Assembly: GCA_040751775.1 (NCBI GenBank) | Contig: JBFMGD010000026.1 | Location: 1 to 37,676, forward strand | DNA: 37,676 nt | Direction: 5' to 3' | Origin: JBFMGD01 sp040751775 | GTDB lineage: Bacteria > Bacillota > Dethiobacteria > DTU022 | Shown here: positions 1-7,167 of the stretch, one piece after another | Layout: each line of letters opens with the position of its first letter | Numbering within the stretch: position 1 is the stretch's first letter | Made by a program: the position numbers and the translations under genes | Notes under the pieces: generated by a model | What the model saw: the letters and a program-made list of their open reading frames with translations, nothing else | What the model was told of the DNA's origin: nothing | Database searches by the model: none

Positions 1-733
1 GTCCCCGCGCCATCGTCCGGGTGTAGACGGGGATGCCGGCCGTTTCAGCCAATACCATCATTTCAGTCGCGGCGCCGGACCACCACACCCCACTGCCGGC
101 CAGGATCAGCGGGCGTTCCGATTCGGCCAGCAGTTTAACCGCTTCCGCTACCGCTTCAGGACAAGCCTGGGGCCTCATCCTGCTGCAATAATAGGTCGGA
201 AAACGGGCACCGCCTTTGCCCACCGTTTCATTGATAATGTCAATCGGCACTTCCAGGAAAACCGGTCCGGGGCGGCCGGTTACAGCCTGCCGGAAAGCAG
301 TCGCCACATACTCCGGCAGGCGCTCAACCTGGTAAACGGAGCGGGCCCATTTGACCAGCGGGCGCACTAGCTCCAGCTGGTCTATATCCTGCATCGAGCC
401 CAGGTCGCGCAGGGCCATGGAACTGCGTCCGGCTAAAACCACCAGCGGGACCGCGCTCTGCGAAGCCACGGCGATACCCGGCAAAGCATTGACCACACCG
501 GGCCCGGCGGTCACCACCGCCACCCCGGGGCGTCCTGTAAAACGAGCCCAACCTTCGGCCATATGCACGGCGCCCTGCTCATGGCGGGTATCAATGATGC
601 GAATTCCCTCGGAGAGACAACCGTCAAAAATGGGATTGATATGGCCACCGCTCAGGGCAAAAACCAGATCGATCCCTTCGTTCTTCAGCGCGTGGGCGAT
701 CAAATCGCCGCCATGCCGCTTTTCCTTTACCAT
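1..733 (-). CDS. ThDP-dependent carboligase/lyase (acetolactate synthase / benzaldehyde lyase-like), N-terminal part
   Basis: The gene runs off the left edge, so only the first 244 codons are present. The translation has the N-terminal ThDP-binding (Pyr) domain: an SGGHINPIFDG stretch, then IIDTRHEQGAVHMAEGWAR, which holds the glutamate that activates the cofactor, then TAGPGVVNALPGI. A GPVFLEVPIDI segment ends the first domain and the central domain starts after it. The wording around HEQ is closest to benzaldehyde-lyase and 2-hydroxyacyl-CoA-lyase-like members, but acetolactate synthase cannot be excluded without the C-terminal half. The ATG at 733 follows a GGAAAGGGG ribosome-binding site. 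It lies 84 bp downstream of the alcohol dehydrogenase gene on the same strand, so the two probably form an operon that makes and reduces, or oxidises and cleaves, a ketol. The substrate is not known. Confidence 0.85.
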   Translation of the reverse strand, partial: MVKEKRHGGDLIAHALKNEGIDLVFALSGGHINPIFDGCLSEGIRIIDTRHEQGAVHMAEGWARFTGRPGVAVVTAGPGVVNALPGIAVASQSAVPLVVLAGRSSMALRDLGSMQDIDQLELVRPLVKWARSVYQVERLPEYVATAFRQAVTGRPGPVFLEVPIDIINETVGKGGARFPTYYCSRMRPQACPEAVAEAVKLLAESERPLILAGSGVWWSGAATEMMVLAETAGIPVYTRTMARG

Positions 734-817
734 TTTAAAACCCCTTTCCGGATTTATTCTCCGTATCATGGCGGGAGGAAGCGTTTCCCACCGCCGGCCG
801 GCAAAAAAAACCGTTTT

Positions 818-1834
818 TCAGCACTTAACCAAGATCTTGATCTCGGTAGACCCCTGCTCCAGCAAGGGCGTAAACCCTTGCTCCATCACCTGCTCCAGGG
901 AAACGATCCGGGTAACGATGGTGCGCAGATCGATCTCTTTTGAGGCCAACAGGTCCAGCGCCCGCTTAAACTCCCGGGCCGTAGAACCGTAGGAAGTGCG
1001 CAACTGAATCTCGCGGGTGACCAACCCCAAAAAGAAAAGCTCCACCGGCACCTCGCAAATTCCCAACACGACGACACTGCCACCCTGGCGGGCCATGTTG
1101 GCCGCGTCCCTGATCGTATCGGGCAAGCCGACACACTCGAAGACCAGATCCGCACCCGCTCCCCCGGTCAGCGCTGAGAGGCGGTTGTCCACATTTTCGC
1201 GCTCCGGGTTCAACACGGCATCAGCGCCCATGGCTGCGGCCACAGCGGCCCGCGCTTCGTTTAGCTCCACCATGTAGACCGCTTTCAGACCCAGTCTTTT
1301 CAATTCGGCCAGGGTGCAAAGGCCCAGGGTGCCGCCCCCGATGATCACAGCCGTATCCCCCGGCGCCGCCGCCGCAAGGTCAACCCCGTGCAGCGCCACG
1401 CTTAATGGCTCCACCAGGGCAGCGAATTCCAGGGGCATACTGGCCGGCACCGCCAGCAGGGAAGCCGCCGGCGTCAGCAAGTACTCCGCCATCGCTCCCT
1501 CCCGGGTTACACCGATCACATTCATCGCTTCACAGATATTATCGCGGCCGCCCCGGCAGGATGGACATGCGCGGCAAGCAAGCGAGGCTGTGCCGGTAAT
1601 CCTCTGGCCGGGTGCCCATCCTTTGACAGCGGAGCCGACCGCCTCGATCACACCCGCATATTCATGGCCGATCGTCAGGCCAAAGGGGAACATGCCGGAT
1701 TTATAAGCATGCAAGTCGGAACCGCAAATACCGCAGTACTCCACTCTGACCAATACATCCACCGCACCGGGCTCAGGAAGCGGTTTATCCAGAACTTGCA
1801 GATCGCCCGGTCCGTTCAGCACCGCCGCTCTCAC
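818..1834 (-). CDS. Zinc-dependent medium-chain alcohol/polyol dehydrogenase
   Basis: A 338-aa medium-chain dehydrogenase/reductase, cytosolic and NAD(P)-dependent. Visible features are the catalytic zinc motif CGICGSDLH, the GHE motif, the structural-zinc lobe CRACPSCRGGRDNIC with four cysteines, a VEPLSVALHG segment, and a Rossmann glycine motif IIGGGTLGLC followed by an acidic strand end (VELNEAR). It resembles the threonine, sorbitol and butanediol dehydrogenase branch, and the substrate cannot be read from the sequence. The GTG start at 1834 is preferred because GGATGGGGGG lies just upstream and the protein then begins with the usual RAAVLNGPG strand. An in-frame start at 1867 would add 11 unconserved residues. 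It is the first gene of a probable two-gene unit with the ThDP enzyme. Confidence 0.88.
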   Translation of the reverse strand: MRAAVLNGPGDLQVLDKPLPEPGAVDVLVRVEYCGICGSDLHAYKSGMFPFGLTIGHEYAGVIEAVGSAVKGWAPGQRITGTASLACRACPSCRGGRDNICEAMNVIGVTREGAMAEYLLTPAASLLAVPASMPLEFAALVEPLSVALHGVDLAAAAPGDTAVIIGGGTLGLCTLAELKRLGLKAVYMVELNEARAAVAAAMGADAVLNPERENVDNRLSALTGGAGADLVFECVGLPDTIRDAANMARQGGSVVVLGICEVPVELFFLGLVTREIQLRTSYGSTAREFKRALDLLASKEIDLRTIVTRIVSLEQVMEQGFTPLLEQGSTEIKILVKC

Positions 1835-2043
1835 GTTAATCCCCCCATCCCCGTCATAAGCAAACATGCCTCCTTTTTGCAGCCGTTTTATCCAATGACG
1901 TGCTACTTCTTATGAGTTGGCAGTGAGCTTGTTTTCGGCCTTCTCTTAAATGTTTATACTTTCGCAAATATTTTATCACCTTTATCATCCATCCACAAGA
2001 AGCCGGATTGATAAACGCAGCCCTTTTAGAAGGCAAAAAACAC

Positions 2044-2079
2044 AATACTTTTTTTATTTAAAAATATTAAAAAAGTATT
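2044..2079. repeat. AT-rich perfect inverted repeat before the RNA promoter
   Basis: Arms AATACTTTTTT (2044-2054) and AAAAAAGTATT (2069-2079) are perfect complements over 11 bp. The right arm runs into the -35 hexamer of the promoter at 2078. It could be an operator, an UP-element-like tract or a symmetric AT-rich terminator; the sequence does not decide. Confidence 0.5.
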
Positions 2080-2107
2080 GACAATGATAGCGGGTCAATG
2101 TTAAAAT
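2078..2107 (+). promoter_or_regulatory. Sigma-A type promoter for the structured RNA
   Basis: TTGACA at 2078-2083 is a perfect -35. TTAAAA at 2101-2106 (17-bp spacer), or TAAAAT at 2102-2107 (18-bp spacer), serves as the -10. The predicted start falls near 2114, exactly where the 5' arm of the RNA's closing stem begins. No protein-coding gene follows in this direction before 5413. Confidence 0.65.
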
Positions 2108-2113
2108 TATTTT

Positions 2114-2419
2114 ACCAGGTTCCGAGAGACTGGAAGGCAAATCAGGTTCGGTTTAAGGAGAGAGCCGGGGGCACGAGGAAGGCGCAAGCCGGAATCATCA
2201 AACCGGTTATCCCGGAGAACCGGGCCGCTGCGGCAGACGGCAGCGGAAAGGCAGGCGGGGCGGTATGCCCTCCGGGCCGGGAAGCGTCGGAAACAGCAGC
2301 CCAGAACAACAAGCCGGCAGGAGGTTGGGAGGAAACCACCCGGAGGTGGTGGCGATAGTCCCGACTGTAGAGGGCCGGAGCGATGTTCCGGAAAAGCCAA
2401 AGGCCTGTTGGGACCTGGT
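2114..2419 (+). ncRNA. Unidentified structured RNA of about 306 nt with a closing end stem
   Basis: There is no convincing reading frame or ribosome-binding site here. The first ten bases ACCAGGTTCC (2114-2123) pair with GGGACCTGGT (2410-2419) as an unbroken 10-bp stem with one G-U pair. Inside are further local hairpins: CCCGG/CCGGG with an AGAA loop (2211-2224), CCGCTG/CAGCGG (2225-2246), ACCACC/GGTGGT with a CGGA loop (2335-2350), CCGGA/TCCGG (2375-2391) and a GGC-GCAA-GCC tetraloop near 2181-2190. The segment is purine-rich with many GGAA/GAAA-type stretches, as expected of folded RNA. I looked for and did not find the conserved core of RNase P RNA, the tRNA-like end of tmRNA, or the SRP helix-8 motif. 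The class is therefore unknown. Transcription runs toward the 3' end of hpt (convergent), with no clear U-tract terminator. Confidence 0.6.
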
Positions 2420-2423
2420 TAAT

Positions 2424-2948
2424 TTATGTACGGGTAAACTCCGCGATATACTCCAGGTTGCGATACGCTTCATTGTAGTCGAGGCCGTAGCCAACCACAA
2501 AGATATTCGGCAGATCAAATCCTTTGTAGTCTACCGGCACGTCTACTATCCGGCGAGCTTCAACATTCAGAAGGGTGCACACTTTTAAGCTGGCCGGGCC
2601 GCGGGTTTTTAAGTTCCGCAGAAGATAACTCAGGCTGAGACCGGTATCAATGATGTCTTCAATGATCAGGGTATGTTTCCCGGTGATGCTGACATCCAAA
2701 TCCTTGACGATCCGGACGGCCCCGAAGCTATCGGGCGGTTCACCGTAGCGGGAAATGCTGATAAAATCGAGGGTAAACGGTATCGTCAGGCACCGGCTCA
2801 AGTCGACGGCAAAATAGACACCGCCCCGCAAAACGCTGATCAAAACCAACTCGCGATCAAGGTAATCCAGCGAGATGGCTTCTCCAAGCATTTTTACTTT
2901 GGCCGCGATCTGTTCACTGCTCAAAACAACGTGCAACCGATTGTCCAA
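2424..2948 (-). CDS. hpt: Hypoxanthine(-guanine) phosphoribosyltransferase
   Basis: A 174-aa enzyme of purine salvage that joins hypoxanthine or guanine to PRPP in the cytosol. The PRPP-binding loop LIIEDIIDTGL is at residues 94-104, the early VLRGG turn at 39-43 binds pyrophosphate, and the flexible-loop region contains SRYGE. The length is typical for bacterial Hpt. The ATG start is one base after the stop of the upstream kinase-like gene, so the two are translated from one message. The C-terminal end lies only 4 bp from the convergent structured RNA. Confidence 0.93.
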   Translation of the reverse strand: MDNRLHVVLSSEQIAAKVKMLGEAISLDYLDRELVLISVLRGGVYFAVDLSRCLTIPFTLDFISISRYGEPPDSFGAVRIVKDLDVSITGKHTLIIEDIIDTGLSLSYLLRNLKTRGPASLKVCTLLNVEARRIVDVPVDYKGFDLPNIFVVGYGLDYNEAYRNLEYIAEFTRT

Positions 2949-2949
2949 T

Positions 2950-3930
2950 TCATTCTCCTTCTCCGGTTGTTATACCGCCCCCGGGTAAATGATCGCTGTT
3001 GTGTTTACGCAGCAGGCTCTCAAAACCATGACGGTTAATCATCTTGATCTTTACCTCGGGGTAAAGTTCTTTCAGGCGGCGTATTTTGCGGTTCTTTTTC
3101 CAGGCCAGCCGCGGCTTCTGGGTAGTCAGTTCAATAAAAATATCCTGTTCGGGCAGGTAAAAATCAGGCGCAAACGCTTCCGTAACGCCGCCTTCGCTGT
3201 CCCATTCCAAGAGAAACGTTTTCGGCTCATACTCCCAACGAATCCGGTAGAAATCAAGCATTCGGGCGAACTCCGCCTCGCTGGGATGCATGAATTTTTC
3301 CTCATCCCCGGCAACCTGGCCGGCCGCCGTATCCTCATCCGAATCGGTTACCTCATCACTGCCGCTGATATGCCGCGGCTCCGCGTGCAGGCGGTAAGAG
3401 GCAACGATGATTTCGGCTGCATCTTCCGGAGTGATCGCGGTCGTATTCAGCACAAGATCATAACCGCGCAGGTTCGACCAGTTAACACCAAATACCCGGC
3501 GATAATATTGTCTCTTGTTAAAATCCTGCTCTTTAACCAGCCTGAGCGCCGTTTCCAGGCCCAAGTTGTACATTTTTTTAACTTGCTCCACGCGCCTGGT
3601 AAAAGGAGAGATTACTCTTACATGCAGGGAAGGGGGATAATCTTCAAAAAGCACATGCCCGCCCCGCCCCAAGATTACCAGGTTGTTGCGTATGGCCAGG
3701 TCGTAGATATATTCATGCAGGGCTTCCAGGTAGAGGCGGTGCCGCTGCTCTTCGGTTGCCGGGGTCACTCTCTCATCCGGACCGCATTCCGGTTCAACAA
3801 TCCCGAAGGCAGCCAGCCCCTCGGCTATTGTTTTCTTGTTCACCAGGAGAAAACCGGTTTTAGCGGCAACAAGCCGCGCCACGGTTTCGCCCCCGCTTCC
3901 GAATTCACGGGATATGGTGATTACACCCAT
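2950..3930 (-). CDS. Cytidylate-kinase-like P-loop protein fused to a PD-(D/E)XK nuclease-like domain
   Basis: A 326-aa protein in two parts. Residues 1-180 match the cytidylate-kinase-like family: ITISREFGSGGE (4-15) is the nucleotide-binding start, VILGRGGHVLF (85-95) the central strand, and a WSNLRGYDLVLNTT segment (151-164) is typical. An acidic, poorly conserved linker covers about 185-215. Residues about 217-309 look like a restriction-endonuclease fold: WEYEPKTF, then PDFYLPEQDIFIELTTQKP with candidate acidic residues D256 and E267, then a basic helix. The usual lysine of the E-x-K motif is replaced by threonine (ELT), so catalysis is doubtful. GGAGG precedes the ATG at 3930. It is directly coupled to hpt, which suggests a nucleotide-related role, but the function is unknown. 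Confidence 0.75.
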   Translation of the reverse strand: MGVITISREFGSGGETVARLVAAKTGFLLVNKKTIAEGLAAFGIVEPECGPDERVTPATEEQRHRLYLEALHEYIYDLAIRNNLVILGRGGHVLFEDYPPSLHVRVISPFTRRVEQVKKMYNLGLETALRLVKEQDFNKRQYYRRVFGVNWSNLRGYDLVLNTTAITPEDAAEIIVASYRLHAEPRHISGSDEVTDSDEDTAAGQVAGDEEKFMHPSEAEFARMLDFYRIRWEYEPKTFLLEWDSEGGVTEAFAPDFYLPEQDIFIELTTQKPRLAWKKNRKIRRLKELYPEVKIKMINRHGFESLLRKHNSDHLPGGGITTGEGE

Positions 3931-3970
3931 GCACGGCCGCCTCCTGACAGCATCTATTCTACCCGCCCGG

Positions 3971-4033
3971 AACGATTACCTTTAAGCCCCCGGTTGATTG
4001 TCGGGGGCTTTGAGGTAATCGTTCATTAATGAA
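3971..4033. repeat. Long hairpin plus adjacent 12-bp palindrome
   Basis: AACGATTACCT (3971-3981) pairs with AGGTAATCGTT (4013-4023), and AAGCCCCCG (3984-3992) pairs with CGGGGGCTT (4002-4010). The result is a stem of about 21 bp with one internal mismatch and a 9-base loop. A perfect palindrome TTCATTAATGAA (4022-4033) abuts it. No U-tract follows on either strand, so it is not a standard intrinsic terminator, though its position between the superoxide reductase end and the kinase-like start would fit an end-of-message structure. Confidence 0.6.
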
Positions 4034-4079
4034 TGACGAACATCGGTATTGATTATTATCCCATAATCAAGCTGTGGCA

Positions 4080-4475
4080 CTAAGCCGGGTTAATCTCCAG
4101 CGAATTTTCCCATAAGCCGTGGAGGTTGCAGTAACTTAACGCGGCAAGAGTACCCGGCTTGTCAACGATGATGCTGGTGGTGACACTGGGTTCACACCTG
4201 GCGCTGCCCTTATTGGCCCCTTCCACCGATTCACCGTGCGCTTCGAACTGGTAAGTGCCCAGGTGGACGACGAATTTCTCTCCTGCCGGCTTAAAATAGA
4301 GCTTGATGTAGCGGATGTGATGTTCGGTGGTATGGGGATGAGGAATCTCCGCCCCGACACTCAGGTGCACGGCAAAGGCTTCGCCTTTCTTCGGCGCGCC
4401 TTGCAACTCGATCACCGGCATATGTTTTTCCAACTTCCAATCTGCTGTCTGCAAATAACTCCCCAGAGAAGTCAA
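4080..4475 (-). CDS. Superoxide reductase (neelaredoxin-type, single iron centre)
   Basis: A 131-aa cytosolic non-haem iron protein that reduces superoxide to peroxide with electrons usually supplied by rubredoxin. The active-site set is complete: E16-K17-H18 in WKLEKHMP, H46 and H52 in IPHPHTTEHHI, and C116/H119 in SYCNLHG. There is no N-terminal desulforedoxin domain, so it is the one-iron class. The start appears to be TTG at 4475, 10 bases after AAGGAGG. An ATG five bases earlier opens only a two-codon frame ending in TGA that overlaps this start. It lies 21 bp after perR on the same message. Confidence 0.92.
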   Translation of the reverse strand: MTSLGSYLQTADWKLEKHMPVIELQGAPKKGEAFAVHLSVGAEIPHPHTTEHHIRYIKLYFKPAGEKFVVHLGTYQFEAHGESVEGANKGSARCEPSVTTSIIVDKPGTLAALSYCNLHGLWENSLEINPA

Positions 4476-4496
4476 TTCATAATAGCCTCCTTGTTT

Positions 4497-4922
4497 TTAT
4501 TCAGATCCATGATTGCTGCCCGGGGATTCAGTTCCCACACAGCGATCACACCGGCCGTAGAATTCAGTACGGTGCCGCTTAACCTGGTAGTTGGTCATTT
4601 CTTTTACCTTCCGGTTGAGCGCCTCATCCACCGGTAGGGGCAGATCCAAAACAGCGCCGCAGCCTTCACAAATAAAGTGATAGTGAGGCAATACATTTCC
4701 ATCGAAGCGGTCGAATGTACTGCCGAAGTCAAGTTTTAAGACCAGGCCCTGTTCAACCAGGATATTCAGGTTGCGGTAGACCGTACCCATGCTCAGGTCT
4801 TTAAATTCCCGTTTCAACTGGTCGTAAAGCCAATCCGCCGTGGGATGGATGTCCGTGTTCCTTAAAAGAACCAGCATACGCTCCCTTTGTTTGCTTTTCT
4901 TGTATTTTACTTCACTGGTCAT
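4497..4922 (-). CDS. perR: Fur-family peroxide-sensing repressor PerR
   Basis: A 141-aa Fur-family repressor. A winged helix covers residues about 8-70, with the recognition helix near SMGTVYRNLNIL. The regulatory metal ligands match the PerR pattern: H26 (HPTAD), D74 (RFDGN), H80 and H82 (PHYHF), and D93 (VLDLP). The structural zinc cysteines are C85/C88 (CEGC) and C123/C126 (CDRC). The aspartate in RFDGN is the residue that marks PerR against other Fur members. GAGG lies 8 bases before the ATG. It is the first gene of the perR-superoxide reductase unit, with a perfect sigma-A promoter at 4965-4993 and a PerR-box-like stretch over the -10, implying autoregulation. Confidence 0.9.
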   Translation of the reverse strand: MTSEVKYKKSKQRERMLVLLRNTDIHPTADWLYDQLKREFKDLSMGTVYRNLNILVEQGLVLKLDFGSTFDRFDGNVLPHYHFICEGCGAVLDLPLPVDEALNRKVKEMTNYQVKRHRTEFYGRCDRCVGTESPGSNHGSE

Positions 4923-4956
4923 CCAAATTACCTCAACCTAATATTCGGAACAAATC

Positions 4957-4993
4957 TTATTTAGATTATACTATCATTGACCGGGGATGTCAA
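4957..4993 (-). promoter_or_regulatory. perR promoter with overlapping PerR-box-like sequence
   Basis: On the minus strand TTGACA (4993-4988), a 17-bp spacer and TATAAT (4970-4965) form a consensus promoter. TATAATCTAAATAA, over and just past the -10, matches about 10 of 14 fixed positions of the known PerR box TTATAATNATTATAA. The promoter is certain in form; the operator is inferred. Confidence 0.75.
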
Positions 4994-5280
4994 CGCAACC
5001 TGCAAGCATACTTGTCCTGGGCACGACCTTCAACCTGTACCGCGGAAACTGTCTTCTGCAATATGGGTGGGCGCGGCAGGCGGGGTTTTACCTTTTTTGA
5101 CCTAGTGGTAATAGGCGCAGGTCAGCGATGGCCCATCTTTTAAGCATTTTGCACGATCCGGTTAAAGCATACCGCCGGAATAGACCTGCAAATATAAATC
5201 TGCTCCATCGGAATCCAGTAGGCATGCATGCCGGATGGCAAGCGTAATATGGAAGGTGATTAAATTTTTGAAGCCTGCCA
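4994..5280. other. Divergent intergenic spacer, no gene seen
   Basis: Between the two opposed promoters of perR and rubrerythrin I see no frame with a ribosome-binding site and no strong hairpin. A GGCGGGGTTTTACCTTTTTTGACC patch near 5080-5103 is the only notable composition change. Confidence 0.4.
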
Positions 5281-5340
5281 TTGACATCTTAAAGTGATAA
5301 ACGTATAATACTAATATCAGTTCCGATTATTATTTATAAG
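5281..5340 (+). promoter_or_regulatory. Rubrerythrin promoter with possible PerR site
   Basis: TTGACA (5281-5286), a 17-bp spacer and TATAAT (5304-5309) form a perfect sigma-A promoter. Downstream near the start point, GATTATTATTTATAAG (about 5325-5340) resembles a PerR box but matches only about 9 of 14 positions. A shared PerR circuit with the divergent gene pair is inferred. Confidence 0.75.
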
Positions 5341-5412
5341 CAGGAAGCCCTTCCCGCCGGTGAACAGGTTTCCAAACAACAGATTGGACATTAATTGAGA
5401 GGAGACAATATT

Positions 5413-5985
5413 GTGAATTTAAAAGGATCGAAAACGGAAAAAAACATTTTGGCCGCTTTTGCAGGGGAATCCCAGGCCAGGAACCGCTACACCTTTTACG
5501 CCAGCAAGGCCAAAAGCGAAGGATTTGTGCAAATGTCCGCTATCTTCGAAGAGACCGCCAATCAAGAGAAAGAACATGCCAAGCGGCTTTTTAAATTGCT
5601 CCAGGGCGGTGAAGTGATCGTAGAAGCGGCTTTTCCGGCCGGCATAATCGGTACTACCGCTGAAAACCTGGCCGCGTCCGCCGGCGGGGAAAATCACGAA
5701 TGGACGGAAATGTATCCCGATTTTGCCAAAACGGCGCGGGAAGAGGGATTTACGGATATAGCGGCTGTCTTTGAAGCCATCGCCGCCTCGGAAAAACAGC
5801 ATGAAAAGCGCTACCTCGCTCTGCTGGCGAACCTGAAGAGCAACACAGTATTTAAAAAGGGTTCTCCGGTAAAGTGGTTTTGCCGCAACTGCGGCTATGT
5901 GCATGAAGGAAAAGAGGCGCCGGCAGTGTGCCCCTCCTGCGATCATTCCCAGGCTCATTTCGAGGTAGCCTGTGAAAACTGGTAA
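5413..5985 (+). CDS. rbr: Rubrerythrin
   Basis: A 190-aa cytosolic NADH-peroxidase-type protein: an N-terminal ferritin-like diiron four-helix domain (AGESQARNRY and the EETANQEKEHA helix, then a repeated EGF...EAIAASEKQHEKRY set) followed by a C-terminal rubredoxin-like iron site (CRNCGYVHEG...CPSCDHSQ). It reduces hydrogen peroxide in anaerobes. The GTG at 5413 is chosen because AGAGGAG lies 8 bases upstream and the protein then starts as the family does (NLKGSKTEKN). An in-frame TTG at 5395 lies upstream of that ribosome-binding site. It is a single-gene transcript with its own promoter and a strong terminator. Confidence 0.95.
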   Translation: MNLKGSKTEKNILAAFAGESQARNRYTFYASKAKSEGFVQMSAIFEETANQEKEHAKRLFKLLQGGEVIVEAAFPAGIIGTTAENLAASAGGENHEWTEMYPDFAKTAREEGFTDIAAVFEAIAASEKQHEKRYLALLANLKSNTVFKKGSPVKWFCRNCGYVHEGKEAPAVCPSCDHSQAHFEVACENW

Positions 5986-5992
5986 AACTGCC

Positions 5993-6027
5993 AACTTGCG
6001 GGGCATGACCGCGCCCCGCAAGTTTTT
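5993..6027 (+). terminator. Intrinsic terminator of rubrerythrin
   Basis: AACTTGCGGGGC (5993-6004) pairs with GCCCCGCAAGTT (6013-6024), a 12-bp GC-rich stem with an 8-base loop, and a T5 tract (6023-6027) overlaps its 3' end. Confidence 0.88.
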
Positions 6028-6045
6028 GCAGTATAAAAAGATAGC

Positions 6046-7167
6046 CTACTCATACAGTCCCCTCACTTCCCGGCAACGTGGAAAGTGGGGGCAGCAGTAA
6101 AACTGAATGCCCCTCTTTGAAGTGCGCAAGAGCATTGGCACCTGACAATTTGAACACAGCGGCGCGTCGCCGCCGGCCGCTTTGGCGGCAGCCTCCTGCA
6201 GAAATTGGGTCTTAAACTGCTCTAGAGAAAAACCGTTACCAGCGGCGTGGGGAAACATTCCAGCAGCGCCGGCAGGCTGATCAATCAATTTTTGATCCCA
6301 CGAGGGGCTTGGAGTAAATTCAACCCGGGCACCATTTATTTCCGGTTCCGGCAGGCGATCGTCGCCGGGCGCAAGCGGTCTTTCAACCGATTCGCCGGAC
6401 AAGGCGGCGTCGGTTAATGGACTCTCTTCCGAAAATGAGGCAATTTCTGAGGAAACCGCGTCCACCGTTACTCTTTCCGGAAAAGCCTGATCCCCTAGCG
6501 GCGGGACGGTTATTTCAAAATCAGCGCATTCAGGCACTGTAACCCCTGAAAAGGTAGCCGCGGCTTCTTCTTTCGAAAACTTTTCTTCAACCAGATCTCT
6601 AGCAGTAGTTATGACTCCGGGCTGCAGCTCAGCCGTCTCACGATCGCGCAAGTGCTCTGGCGCCGCCTCCGGAACAATACGATCCGATGAGTGATACGTT
6701 TTTTCCGCTACCCCCACCGCTTCGAAGAGGTAATCGCGCAAATTTTCCGGTTCATATGATCTGGATACAAAAACCCTGGCCAGGGGCAATTTAGCCGTAT
6801 CAAAAATTTCGTCGATAAAGATCGCTTCTTCTTTATTTTTTTTAAATTGTTGAGACAGATCATCAAGCTCCACCCCTAAAACCGGCAGCAACGTGTTGAG
6901 ATCGCATAACAAAAAATCAACATGTTTCTGGTCGATGCAGTGATCATACCGCTCAACTTGATCAGGCTTCTCCACTTGAAAGAGATCCCGCAAGCCGACT
7001 TTGGGACAGATAGCGAAAGCGTCACCTACCGCCTCACTAAGCGCTTTATAAAACGAGCATTCCGCCGGGGAAAGGAAATGTTGCCGCTTCCTGTAGGGCA
7101 GGATGGCACCACTGACCCGATCTTTATTCCCAAAAAAAAATCCCAGGCAGCCTGTTTTTTGACTCAC
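6046..7167 (-). CDS. DUF2726 nuclease-like domain protein with C-terminal topoisomerase-type zinc finger
   Basis: A 373-aa protein. The N-terminal part has the DUF2726 pattern: a LSPAECSFYKAL helix, a basic strand (ICPKVGLRDLF), then HVDFLLCD and LPVLGVELDD, which supply the acidic residues of a restriction-endonuclease-like fold. A long low-complexity acidic linker follows. The end has a four-cysteine finger (CSNCQVPMLLR...FYCCPHFPRC) like the topoisomerase I DNA-binding C4 finger. The DNA-binding or DNA-processing role is inferred. GTG at 7167 is preferred because GAGGTG sits 6 bases upstream; in-frame starts at 7212 and 7257 exist but have weaker sites. The coding strand has a run of nine T near the start (7132-7140), giving three phenylalanines. 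Confidence 0.75.
   Translation of the reverse strand: MSQKTGCLGFFFGNKDRVSGAILPYRKRQHFLSPAECSFYKALSEAVGDAFAICPKVGLRDLFQVEKPDQVERYDHCIDQKHVDFLLCDLNTLLPVLGVELDDLSQQFKKNKEEAIFIDEIFDTAKLPLARVFVSRSYEPENLRDYLFEAVGVAEKTYHSSDRIVPEAAPEHLRDRETAELQPGVITTARDLVEEKFSKEEAAATFSGVTVPECADFEITVPPLGDQAFPERVTVDAVSSEIASFSEESPLTDAALSGESVERPLAPGDDRLPEPEINGARVEFTPSPSWDQKLIDQPAGAAGMFPHAAGNGFSLEQFKTQFLQEAAAKAAGGDAPLCSNCQVPMLLRTSKRGIQFYCCPHFPRCREVRGLYE

Noticed and set aside
2114..2419. RNase P RNA, tmRNA, SRP RNA, or cobalamin or T-box riboswitch as the identity of the structured RNA
   Set aside because: The GAGGAAAGTCC core of RNase P, the tRNA-like CCA end of tmRNA, the helix-8 motif of SRP RNA and the T-box AGGGTGG-ACC sequence are absent. 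There is no same-strand gene downstream for a riboswitch.
2098..2588. Several short open frames over the structured RNA
   Set aside because: They overlap each other in different frames, lack ribosome-binding sites, and code for low-complexity Arg/Gly/Pro-rich text typical of GC-rich non-coding sequence.
2989..4029. A 346-codon open frame on the plus strand
   Set aside because: It lies antisense to the cytidylate-kinase-like gene and part of hpt. It has no family features and no ribosome-binding site, while the minus-strand proteins have clear motifs.
5419..6021. A 200-codon open frame on the minus strand opposite rubrerythrin
   Set aside because: It is the mirror of a strongly conserved gene and spans its terminator.
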